Assembly: GCA_910579185.1 (NCBI GenBank)
Contig: CAJTTG010000001.1
Location: 372,001-436,000 of the forward strand
Source: an uncultured Muribaculaceae bacterium
GTDB lineage: Bacteria > Bacteroidota > Bacteroidia > Bacteroidales > Muribaculaceae
Reading direction: 5' to 3'
DNA: 64,000 nt
Shown: in pieces, positions 36,221-43,907 of the stretch
Layout of the letters: each line of letters opens with the position of its first letter
Numbering within the stretch: the stretch's first letter is position 1
Translations under genes and position numbers: made by a program
Notes under the pieces: generated by a model
Seen by the model: only the letters and a program-made list of their open reading frames with translations
Told to the model about the DNA's origin: nothing
The model's database searches: none

Positions 36221-37828
36221 TTATTTAAATGTGTCCGGAAGATCGTTCTCATAGAGAACCACATCTCCGCGCTCAGCCAGACCCATAAGAATCTGCTGGG
36301 CCTGTGCAAATGTAGGAGCCTCTATAATACGTGTGCCCTCATCAGGCGATGCGGAGCGTATTCCCTCCACAATAGCCTCACGGTTGTATTCACCGACCAC
36401 AATGGCTATGTCGGCAGCCCGTGCGATTCCTTCGCCGAAACGATGGTTCAGTTCATATTGCTTTTCCCCAAGCTCTATCATTCCGGGGGTGATTATAATT
36501 CTTTTGCCCGACGTCATCATGGCAAGCACATCGAGAGCCATAGCCGAACCCGACGGATTGGAATTGAACGCATCATCAAGGATCATTATGCCTCCGGGCG
36601 TACGCTTCATGCTCAGCCTGTGTTCCACAGGTTCTATACGTTCAACCGCCTGACGGATCTTTCCCATCGGAACTCCGAGTTTAACGGCACACACAATAGC
36701 CGCCACGAGATTCGACACATTGCACTCCCCTAACAACGGCGTGCGGAAACGCTCGTTCATATCCTTTCCAAGCACGGTAAAATCTGTACCATCAACCGAG
36801 TAGACGATATCAACAGCACGATAGTCGACATCCTCACATTTCACACCATAACGCAGACAATCCACATTATCTACAGGACGGGACGCGGAGGCCGGGAAGT
36901 CATTGTTCACAATAGCAAGTCCATCCGCCGGAAGTGAATCAACAAGTTCAAATTTCGTTGACAGAACATTTTCAAGCGATTTGAACGATTCAAGATGCTG
37001 AGGTCCCACCGCAGTAACAATGCCGACATGGGGATGCACAAGATCACAGATCTCTTTGATATCGCCATTCTGTTTAGCACCCATCTCGCAGATAAACACT
37101 TCGCAATATGGCTTCATCATTTCACGCACAGTGCGTATCACACCCATAGTCGTATTATAGCTCCCCGGGGTCATCAGTGTTTCGAAATGCTCGCAGAGTA
37201 TGCGGTACAGAAAATGCTTTGTGCTTGTTTTTCCATAACTTCCTGTAATTCCGACGACTTTCAAATCGGGCATAGACGAAAGTATCGCTGCCGCCTCATC
37301 ATAATACCGTCGGTTGATTCTGTTCTCCACAGGCACAAGCATCCTGACGGCAACAATAACAACTATATGCGAAACGCAATAAAGCCCCATAAAGGCAACC
37401 GCGCAATAGAACACTCCGGATGAAATAGAGTCTGCGCTATAGAATCCCCACAAAAAAGCTCCTGCCGCAATCAGCAACGAGACTATCGACATAACCGAGA
37501 ATATACGGCGCACACGTGGTGTCCAGACCAACGGTTTCTTATATTTCTTCTTGAACAGGACTATTGCCGATCCTGCCGAAAATAATGCAATCAGGATAAG
37601 TCCCCAGGCCGGATCGCTGAAAGTGGCCATTGACGCAAAAAACACCATCATGCCGACAAGGCGCGGATATGATGTCGAATCGCCCGATGAACGCAACCAA
37701 CGCATATATCGCTCCGGGCGGTATGAATTTTGCTGCATCATCATCAGCACACGGCTATATTCAGCCACAATATTGGCGATAGCCGCGACCACCGCCACCA
37801 ATCCGATAATCAGAAAAGATATTGTCAT
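36221..37828 (-). CDS. Membrane-anchored Mur ligase (MurF-like)
   Basis: 535 residues, about 80-100 longer than normal MurF. Residues 1-165 hold about five hydrophobic segments (1-21, 58-72, 76-92, 109-130, 138-163), followed by a complete Mur ligase. The P-loop ITGSYGKTST is near 194-203, EMGAKQNGDI corresponds to the MurF EMG motif, HRLSM is the family Arg segment, and ILDDAFNSNPSGS matches the MurF motif DDxYNANP. MurF adds D-Ala-D-Ala to the UDP-MurNAc tripeptide in the cytoplasm. The Ddl-type gene 39 bases downstream fits that reaction. Membrane anchoring is unusual. It could act on a lipid-linked or otherwise different acceptor. Confidence 0.85.
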   Translation of the reverse strand: MTISFLIIGLVAVVAAIANIVAEYSRVLMMMQQNSYRPERYMRWLRSSGDSTSYPRLVGMMVFFASMATFSDPAWGLILIALFSAGSAIVLFKKKYKKPLVWTPRVRRIFSVMSIVSLLIAAGAFLWGFYSADSISSGVFYCAVAFMGLYCVSHIVVIVAVRMLVPVENRINRRYYDEAAAILSSMPDLKVVGITGSYGKTSTKHFLYRILCEHFETLMTPGSYNTTMGVIRTVREMMKPYCEVFICEMGAKQNGDIKEICDLVHPHVGIVTAVGPQHLESFKSLENVLSTKFELVDSLPADGLAIVNNDFPASASRPVDNVDCLRYGVKCEDVDYRAVDIVYSVDGTDFTVLGKDMNERFRTPLLGECNVSNLVAAIVCAVKLGVPMGKIRQAVERIEPVEHRLSMKRTPGGIMILDDAFNSNPSGSAMALDVLAMMTSGKRIIITPGMIELGEKQYELNHRFGEGIARAADIAIVVGEYNREAIVEGIRSASPDEGTRIIEAPTFAQAQQILMGLAERGDVVLYENDLPDTFK

Positions 37829-37841
37829 TGCTATTTAATTT

Positions 37842-38603
37842 TCATGAATTAAGAAAACTGCTCAATACCGCGGCAAATTGCCCGGGATTGTCGAGAAAAC
37901 TATAATGGCCACATCCGGGGAAGCTTACCAAACCGGCATCCGGGATCAGACGCTCCATGATCTTTGCATCATGTATCGGTGTAGCCGTATCATTCTCGCC
38001 CCAGACAAGGAGCGTAGGTGCTTTTATCCGTGGCATTACCGAACACAAGTCTTCATTTACGACCTTGCTCAGAATAGCGCGCATCATCGGAGATGACGAA
38101 GCATAATCCGACGACCCTCTTTTAGCCCTCTGTGCCTCGATGCGTGCCTCAGCCTTTTCAGCACCATAGATCAGGCGCATCAGGCATTTCATCATTTTGA
38201 AACTATACACCTTATAGTAATACCTAAGGCTTCTGCGAGGCTTCACTCCGGCAGCATCAACAAGGATCAGTTTATCTACAGGATTACGGGAAGAATACAA
38301 GATCCCGACACGGCCGCCAAAAGAATGGCCGACAAGCACAGGAGAATCCAATCCGAGTTGTGAGACCATAGACTCGATCAGACGGGTGTATTCCTCAACA
38401 CCCCACACCTCCGGCGGCTCAGGGGAATCGCCGAATCCGGGAAAATCCACGTTGTAGACCGTATGTGTTCTGGATGCAATATTTGCGATTGAGGCCACAG
38501 TTGAATGAGTGCAGCCCCACCCATGCATGAGTATCAGAGGCTTGCCGTTCCCCTCCACCGTATAATGGAGTTCTATTCCGTCTATGTTGATTGTCTGAGT
38601 CAT
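37842..38603 (-). CDS. Alpha/beta hydrolase
   Basis: 253 residues from the ATG at 38603 (MTQTINIDGIELHYTVEG). An in-frame ATG at 38648 lies upstream of the -7 box and was rejected. Fold markers: oxyanion LMHGWGCTHS, nucleophile elbow VLVGHSFGGRVG (Ser), LLVWGENDTATP (Asp) and FPGCGHYSFLDNP (His). No signal peptide. First gene of the operon with the Mur ligase (13-base gap) and the D-Ala-D-Ala ligase. A role in trimming or recycling precursors is possible but unproven. Confidence 0.9.
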   Translation of the reverse strand: MTQTINIDGIELHYTVEGNGKPLILMHGWGCTHSTVASIANIASRTHTVYNVDFPGFGDSPEPPEVWGVEEYTRLIESMVSQLGLDSPVLVGHSFGGRVGILYSSRNPVDKLILVDAAGVKPRRSLRYYYKVYSFKMMKCLMRLIYGAEKAEARIEAQRAKRGSSDYASSSPMMRAILSKVVNEDLCSVMPRIKAPTLLVWGENDTATPIHDAKIMERLIPDAGLVSFPGCGHYSFLDNPGQFAAVLSSFLNS

Positions 38604-38611
38604 TAAACACG

Positions 38612-38635
38612 TGCTTAACCGCGCAAAGTTAAGCA
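38612..38635 (-). promoter_or_regulatory. -7 element inside an inverted repeat, hydrolase-Mur-Ddl operon
   Basis: The minus-strand -7 box TAACTTTGC (38631-38623) is an exact match and lies 20 bases before the ATG at 38603. An inverted repeat TGCTTAAC (38612-38619) / GTTAAGCA (38628-38635) with an 8-base spacer overlaps it. A repressor bound there would cover the promoter. Confidence 0.5.
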
Positions 38636-38641
38636 TAAAAG

Positions 38642-38673
38642 TTGACAAAAATAGTTTTTTTCACTACCTTTAC
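38642..38673 (+). promoter_or_regulatory. Candidate promoter of rmuC
   Basis: TTGA at 38642-38645 and TACCTTTAC at 38665-38673, 19 bases apart, resemble -33 and -7 with one mismatch each. The two divergent promoters of rmuC and the hydrolase operon share a ~100-base region. Confidence 0.4.
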
Positions 38674-38705
38674 ACTATAATTATAATCAAACCACAATAT
38701 CAGTC

Positions 38706-40100
38706 ATGACTGCAACCATCATAATTCTTGCAACAGCACTTTGCGCTTTAATTGTTTACATCGGATTTCTATGGCGCACAATAGCGTCGGCCCGTACAGC
38801 TGAAAGCTCCGCCGTGACCCGTGCCGAAGCAGAATCGGCCCAATCCGTACGTTTACGCGAAGAACTGGAGACCATCCGTCAATCAAAAAGCGAATCCGAC
38901 ACAACAATACAGCAACTGCGCGAAAACATAGTGAGAGCCGCGGCGGAAACAGCCAGGCTGACACAACTGCTGGAGCTAAGCCGCGCCGACCATCAGAAAC
39001 AAATGAAAGAAGCGGAAGAGCGGAATGCCGATATGCTACGACGCTCAGAAGCCAACTTCAAGATAATGGCCAACGAGATCATGAATCAGCAAAGCGAGAC
39101 CCTGCGGCAACAAAACGAGCAGAAAATAGGCGACCTACTCCAACCATTGAAAGAAAATATCGATCGTTTCCGTTCGGAGGTGAGCCAATGCTACTCTACG
39201 GAAGCACGCGAACGCTTCTCTCTTCAGGAAAAAATCAAAGAACTCATTGAGGCAAACAATAACATCGGCCGTGAAGCAAGAGAATTATCCTCAGCCCTTC
39301 GTGGCAACTCAAAAAAACAGGGCGACTGGGGCGAGCTTGTGCTTGAAAACATCCTTGAAAGTTCCGGATTGAGAAAGGGCGAGGAATTCATCATCCAGCA
39401 AACCACAGACGAATCCGGCGCCACTCTGCGCGATGAACAAGGCCGAGGCCTACGTCCCGATGTTGTTGTGCGATGTCCGGACGGAAAGGTGATGGTCATA
39501 GACTCGAAGGTATCATTGACCGCATTTGTCGACTATGTGAACACAGACGACCCGACAGAACAGGATCGGCTTGGCAAACTCCACCTCACCTCCGTGCTGA
39601 AACACATAAACGAACTCAGCGAAAAGAACTATCAGGACTATGTGGGTCGGGAGAAGCTCGATTTTGTAATGATGTTCATACCCAACGAGGCTGCCTACGG
39701 AGCTGCCATGACTCTTGATCCAACCTTGTGGCAGAAAGCCTATGACAAGCGAGTGCTCCTCGTTTCCCCCACCCAGCTTATCGGATCATTACGTCTGATC
39801 AACCAATTGTGGAACCACGACCGTCAGACGCGCAATGCGATTGAAATAGCCGAGAAATCGGGACAGATGTATGACAAATTCGCAGGATTCGTAGCTGACA
39901 TGGAGAAAATAGACAAAGGCATCTCCGCCACGCGGACAGCCTACGACAATGCCATCAAGAAGCTCCGTGATGGACGTGGAAATCTCATAGGACGCGCAGA
40001 AGCATTGCGGAAACTCGGCATCAAAGCGTCGAAAAGGCTTCCAAAATCCGACATTGAGGCACCGGAAGATGAGGATGAGGATCAGTCAGATGTAGAATAA
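38706..40100 (+). CDS. rmuC: DNA recombination protein RmuC homolog
   Basis: 464 residues. One N-terminal membrane segment (IIILATALCALIVYIGFLW), a coiled coil (about 25-190, heptads rich in Glu, Gln and Arg), then the RmuC nuclease-like domain: GDWGELVLENILESSGLRKGEEF, RPDVVVRCPDGKVMVIDSKVSL, FVMMFIPNEAAY. RmuC proteins restrain genome rearrangement at inverted repeats and have been linked to phage defence. The acidic C-terminus (APEDEDEDQSDVE) is encoded by DNA that also codes antisense for the last residues of the sigma factor. Confidence 0.93.
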   Translation: MTATIIILATALCALIVYIGFLWRTIASARTAESSAVTRAEAESAQSVRLREELETIRQSKSESDTTIQQLRENIVRAAAETARLTQLLELSRADHQKQMKEAEERNADMLRRSEANFKIMANEIMNQQSETLRQQNEQKIGDLLQPLKENIDRFRSEVSQCYSTEARERFSLQEKIKELIEANNNIGREARELSSALRGNSKKQGDWGELVLENILESSGLRKGEEFIIQQTTDESGATLRDEQGRGLRPDVVVRCPDGKVMVIDSKVSLTAFVDYVNTDDPTEQDRLGKLHLTSVLKHINELSEKNYQDYVGREKLDFVMMFIPNEAAYGAAMTLDPTLWQKAYDKRVLLVSPTQLIGSLRLINQLWNHDRQTRNAIEIAEKSGQMYDKFAGFVADMEKIDKGISATRTAYDNAIKKLRDGRGNLIGRAEALRKLGIKASKRLPKSDIEAPEDEDEDQSDVE

Positions 40101-40594
40101 TCCTTCAGCATAGTGCGCAGTCGCTGACGGGCATAGTATATACGACTCTTGATTGTTCCGACGGGAAGATGCATGTATTCAGCAATCTCCGAATAGCGAT
40201 ATCCTGCCAGATGCATCGAAAACGGCACCTTATATGCCGGAGAGAACGAATTGATAGCCTCATGAACTTCGCCAGCCGCATAGGAATTTTCAGGAGACTG
40301 GAAACCGGAATCCTGAGGCAGATTCAACTGGTAGAGATCATCGGACGTATCAACCTTCACAGACACACGGGCTGCACGTCTGTAATTATTGATGAAAATA
40401 TTACGCATTATCGTGAATACCCAGCCCTTGAAATTGGTGTTTTCAACATATTTATCTTCGTTGTCAAGCACTTTCAGAGTAGTGTCCTGCAACAAGTCGT
40501 AAGCATCGTCGCGGTTAGAGGTCAAAATATATGCAAAATTCAACATATTACCCTGCAACGACAACAATCTTTCCTGAAATTTTCTGTTGATCAT
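40082..40594 (-). CDS. ECF-type RNA polymerase sigma factor
   Basis: 170 residues. Region 2 spans about 10-75 (LNFAYILTSNRDDAYDLLQDT, NFKGWVFTIMRNIFINNYRR), and region 4 about 110-165 (VPFSMHLAGYRYSEIAEYMHLPVGTIKSRIYYARQRLR). Without region 1 or 3 it is an extracytoplasmic-function sigma factor. No anti-sigma gene is adjacent, unlike many ECF pairs, so control may be transcriptional or by an unlinked factor. Its 3' end overlaps the rmuC 3' end by 19 bases in antisense. Confidence 0.93.
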   Translation of the reverse strand: MINRKFQERLLSLQGNMLNFAYILTSNRDDAYDLLQDTTLKVLDNEDKYVENTNFKGWVFTIMRNIFINNYRRAARVSVKVDTSDDLYQLNLPQDSGFQSPENSYAAGEVHEAINSFSPAYKVPFSMHLAGYRYSEIAEYMHLPVGTIKSRIYYARQRLRTMLKDYSTSD

Positions 40595-40725
40595 AATTAG
40601 TCTTTATAGCGTAGATTAAGAAAAAGTATATAATAAAAACCGCATTTTTAGCCGGATTGTTTTGGTTTTCCAATCGGCCGGAGAGCTTTTTCAGCGGATT
40701 TAAAGCATGATAACGATTTTTTTGC

Positions 40726-40734
40726 TACATTTGC
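40726..40734 (+). promoter_or_regulatory. -7 element for the dCMP deaminase operon
   Basis: TACATTTGC matches exactly and lies 37 bases before the ATG at 40772. An AAAGGA ribosome-binding-like stretch precedes the start. No clear -33 TTTG at the standard distance. Confidence 0.6.
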
Positions 40735-40771
40735 GCACCAAAACCTACACATATCCTATCAAAAGGATCAC

Positions 40772-41203
40772 ATGGAATCAAAAGACAAACAACACCTGCT
40801 TGATCTACGCTACCTTAGAATGGCGTCCATCTGGGCCGAAAACTCATATTGCAAACGCCGTCAGGTCGGTGCTATCCTCGTTAACGACCAGATGATTATC
40901 TCCGACGGATTCAACGGAACGCCGGCCGGATTCGAGAATGTATGCGAGACTCCTGAAGGTCTGACAAAACCATACGTACTTCATGCCGAAGCCAACGCAA
41001 TCACCAAAGTGGCCCGAAGCAATAATTCATCTCAAGGATCCACTCTCTACGTCACCGCTTCGCCTTGCATGGAATGCGCCAAACTCATTATACAGGCCGG
41101 AATCAAGAGAGTGGTTTTCGGAGAACTTTACCGAATCACAGATGGCATTGATCTGCTGAAACGCGCAGGCATAGAATGCGTACACATCAGCAATCAGGAA
41201 TGA
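40772..41203 (+). CDS. dCMP deaminase family protein
   Basis: 143 residues. Zinc and catalytic motifs are HAEANAI (His-Glu) and PCMECAK (two Cys). The N-terminal NSYCKRRQVGAILV and DGFNGTPAGFENVC are typical of dCMP (ComEB-type) deaminases, which turn dCMP into dUMP for dTMP synthesis. First of a three-gene operon with CtpA (13 bases) and a folate enzyme (16 bases). Confidence 0.93.
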   Translation: MESKDKQHLLDLRYLRMASIWAENSYCKRRQVGAILVNDQMIISDGFNGTPAGFENVCETPEGLTKPYVLHAEANAITKVARSNNSSQGSTLYVTASPCMECAKLIIQAGIKRVVFGELYRITDGIDLLKRAGIECVHISNQE

Positions 41204-41216
41204 CAAAAAGTATTTT

Positions 41217-42872
41217 ATGAAACCTGCATATAAACGCATATCTATCTGGCTGCCATTGATAATCGCTGCCAGTATTTCTATCGGACTGCTTGCCGGAATA
41301 TTTATCTTCAACCGCCGTCAGGCCACACCGACATACTCTGCATACGACAAACTACAGGCTATTCTGGGATATGTCAGCGAGAACTATGTCGATGAGGTGA
41401 GCATCGACAGCATACTGGAGAAAGCTTTTCCCGACATCATGGCTCAGCTTGATCCTCACTCCACGTATATACCTGCCGCCGATCTACAGGACTACAACAT
41501 AGAGATCGAAGGATCGTTCAGCGGAATCGGAATCCGCTTCAACACCTTGACCGACACAGTCACCGTCGACGAGGTCATTTCCGGAGGACCATCTGAAAAA
41601 GTCGGCATTCTACCCGGCGACCGCATCGTCACTGTCAACGACACCCTTATCATTGGCGATGAATGGACAAACAAACGTCTGCTTCAGATAATGCGTGGAC
41701 CTCGACACTCCGAGGTTACCCTTGGCATTAAACGTGACAACGCACCAGAATTGCTATCCTACACCGTGATCCGTGATGACATTCCGGTAACATCAGTGGA
41801 TGCCTGCTACATGATAGCTCCTACTACCGGCTATTTGAAAATCAACACATTCTCAAACGAGACATACAATGAGTTCCTCACGTCGCTGGTCAACCTCCGG
41901 AAGCAAGGAGCCACAAGCTTCATTCTCGATCTGCGGGGCAATGGCGGAGGACTGATGGAAGCCGCCGTCAGAATGGCCAACGAATTTTTGGACCGGGACG
42001 ACATCATTGTGTCGATGCGCGGTCGCCTTGAGCCGTACAACACCTCCAGCTCGGCCAATGGTCTCGGGTCATTTGCCAACGAACCATTGGTTGTGTTGAT
42101 CGACGAGTCATCAGCAAGCGCAAGTGAGATTCTTGCAGGAGCGATCCAGGACAACGACAGAGGCGTGATAGTCGGTCGACGGTCGTTCGGCAAAGGCCTC
42201 GTCCAAAATCAGATCGATCTCCCCGACCACAGTGCCCTGCGCCTGACCGTAGCAAGATACTACACTCCATCCGGACGCTGCATACAGAAAAACTACACAC
42301 CGGGGAATTTCAACACATACGCCAATGAGATAGCCGAACGCTATATGCACGGCGAAGGATTCTCGGCCGACAGCATACGCATAGACAAGTCGCAGATATT
42401 CCACACCACAGGCGGACGTGAAGTGTATGGCGGAGGCGGAATCATACCGGACATCTACGTTGCAAACGACACTATAGGAATATCCGAGTACTACATCAGC
42501 ATCTACAATGCCGGTCTGCTACAGAAATTCAGCTTCATGTACACAGACAGCAACCGCAAGAAATTCATCGATGCAATGACCACCGATGATGTGCTGGCAC
42601 TGCTGCCCGGCGACGACGCACTGCTGAATCAATTCGTCAGCTACGCACTGCGCGAAGGCAAAATAGCTCCCAGATGGTTCTACATAAACCAATCACGTGA
42701 TTTAATTGTTAGTATTCTGAAGGCTTTGATCGCACGCGACCTTCTCGGCACCTCGGCCTATTATGAGGTGATAAACCGCACCGACACCACCATCCGACGT
42801 GCAGTCGATGCGATTGCCGACGGAAGCGCGAAAAAGCCTGTCACTATTAACAATAAATCAGCCTTGAAGTAA
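41217..42872 (+). CDS. S41 family C-terminal processing peptidase
   Basis: 551 residues. N-terminal membrane anchor (LPLIIAASISIGLLAGIFIF), a PDZ domain (about 95-190; GSFSGIGIRF, GDRIVTVNDT), then the protease domain with FILDLRGNGGG, Ser301 in SSASASEI and Lys326 in GRRSFGKGLVQ. The Ser-Lys spacing of 25 equals that of the Prc dyad. A C-terminal domain of about 150 residues follows. Anchored in the inner membrane and facing the periplasm, such proteases trim or degrade envelope proteins from the C-terminus. Confidence 0.94.
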   Translation: MKPAYKRISIWLPLIIAASISIGLLAGIFIFNRRQATPTYSAYDKLQAILGYVSENYVDEVSIDSILEKAFPDIMAQLDPHSTYIPAADLQDYNIEIEGSFSGIGIRFNTLTDTVTVDEVISGGPSEKVGILPGDRIVTVNDTLIIGDEWTNKRLLQIMRGPRHSEVTLGIKRDNAPELLSYTVIRDDIPVTSVDACYMIAPTTGYLKINTFSNETYNEFLTSLVNLRKQGATSFILDLRGNGGGLMEAAVRMANEFLDRDDIIVSMRGRLEPYNTSSSANGLGSFANEPLVVLIDESSASASEILAGAIQDNDRGVIVGRRSFGKGLVQNQIDLPDHSALRLTVARYYTPSGRCIQKNYTPGNFNTYANEIAERYMHGEGFSADSIRIDKSQIFHTTGGREVYGGGGIIPDIYVANDTIGISEYYISIYNAGLLQKFSFMYTDSNRKKFIDAMTTDDVLALLPGDDALLNQFVSYALREGKIAPRWFYINQSRDLIVSILKALIARDLLGTSAYYEVINRTDTTIRRAVDAIADGSAKKPVTINNKSALK

Positions 42873-42888
42873 CAAGGCATCTGATATT

Positions 42889-43431
42889 ATGGACAAAGAC
42901 TATATTCGCCGCCGTGTAAAAGCACGCAAGCAGATGCTCGAAGAAGCGGATCGCACCGCAGCCGCCGAAAATGTATTCAAACGCATGGAATCCCTGCTCG
43001 CTTTCATAATGAGCAAACGGATACTGATATACAACTCGCTTCCCGACGAACTTTCCACCCGTGAATTCATCAACCGTTGGCACAACGACAAGTCATTTTT
43101 CCTGCCACGCGTCAATGGTGTCGATCTGGACATTCTGCCATATGATGCCACACGGCTACAGATGGGTGCGTTCCGGATCGAGGAACCGACAGGCCACGAC
43201 ATCGCCGACCCGTCGACAATGGATATGATCATAGTACCGGCCGTGGCCTATGACCGCCAAGGCAACAGAATAGGACGCGGCAAGGGATACTACGACAGAT
43301 TATTGCGCAAAACCCGTGCGATGAAAATCGGCGTGGCCTACGACTTCCAATTATTTGATGTAATTGAAGTCGAGCCACATGATATCCCCGTCGACATAGT
43401 CATCACCGAGTCCGGCACCTATCGTAGATAA
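42889..43431 (+). CDS. 5-formyltetrahydrofolate cyclo-ligase
   Basis: 180 residues. Converts 5-formyl-THF to 5,10-methenyl-THF with ATP. Motifs: RRRVKARKQML at the N-terminus, RILIYNSLPDELSTREFI, PAVAYDRQGNRIGRGKGYYDR (ATP-binding Gly-rich loop), and VAYDFQLFD with EVEPHDIPVDIVITE. Last in the dCMP deaminase - CtpA operon. The folate link with dTMP synthesis from dUMP makes sense of the outer two genes. Confidence 0.93.
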   Translation: MDKDYIRRRVKARKQMLEEADRTAAAENVFKRMESLLAFIMSKRILIYNSLPDELSTREFINRWHNDKSFFLPRVNGVDLDILPYDATRLQMGAFRIEEPTGHDIADPSTMDMIIVPAVAYDRQGNRIGRGKGYYDRLLRKTRAMKIGVAYDFQLFDVIEVEPHDIPVDIVITESGTYRR

Positions 43432-43498
43432 ATCTCACACCAACAACGTGAAAATCGTAATTAATTTACGTTAAAGCGACAGCAGTAACGCAATTTCA

Positions 43499-43531
43499 TT
43501 TGCATTATTGTGAATCGTTTCGTAAATTTGC
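43499..43531 (+). promoter_or_regulatory. Promoter of small secreted protein gene, with inverted repeats
   Basis: TTTG (43499-43502), exactly 20 bases, TAAATTTGC (43523-43531): full consensus. Two inverted repeats frame it. TGAATCGT (43511-43518) pairs with ACGATTCA (43539-43546), and AATCGTAATT (43453-43462) pairs with AATTACGATT (43535-43544). They could bind a regulator. Confidence 0.75.
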
Positions 43532-43548
43532 ATAAATTACGATTCAAA

Positions 43549-43863
43549 ATGAAGAGATTTTTACCCGTCGCATTCTTTTTACTGACACTTTCCGCCAGTG
43601 TGGCTCTCCCCACATTCGCGGCTGAGTCAGTTGCCGTGCGCCATGAAATCACTTCATCAGAACCATCAATGACAAGCCGGCGTGGCGCCATAGAGATCAC
43701 ATGCCCCGTCAATGGCCACACATACACCTTCCAGATCTATGCCATCACAGGACAATTGGTGAAACGCGTCCAGCTGACCGACACGACGTCAGTCATAGAG
43801 ATTCCGCAAGGATGCTACATTGTCAAATGTGAAAGCTGGGTGAAAAAGGTGATTGTTCACTGA
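43549..43863 (+). CDS. Small secreted protein resembling a free-standing sorting-type C-terminal domain
   Basis: 104 residues from the ATG at 43549, 17 bases after the -7 box; an ATG at 43510 lies within the promoter. A signal peptide (MKRFLPVAFFLLTLSASVALPTFA) is followed by ~25 linker residues and a ~50-residue beta domain. Its pattern (FQIYAITGQLVKRVQL, IEIPQGCYIVKC, KKVIVH) follows the T9SS type A / Bacteroidales C-terminal sorting domain: xIYxxxGxxV, LPxGxYIV, KVxxx. Normally this domain ends large proteins; here it is nearly the whole protein. Function unknown. Confidence 0.7.
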   Translation: MKRFLPVAFFLLTLSASVALPTFAAESVAVRHEITSSEPSMTSRRGAIEITCPVNGHTYTFQIYAITGQLVKRVQLTDTTSVIEIPQGCYIVKCESWVKKVIVH

Positions 43864-43907
43864 TATTATCATACTTACAATATAACAGCCTTATTTTTAA
43901 ATCATTC

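Noticed and set aside
38706..43431. Defence island around rmuC
   Set aside because: Apart from rmuC the neighbours are a sigma factor, nucleotide and folate enzymes and a periplasmic protease; no nuclease, reverse transcriptase, toxin or methylase is nearby.
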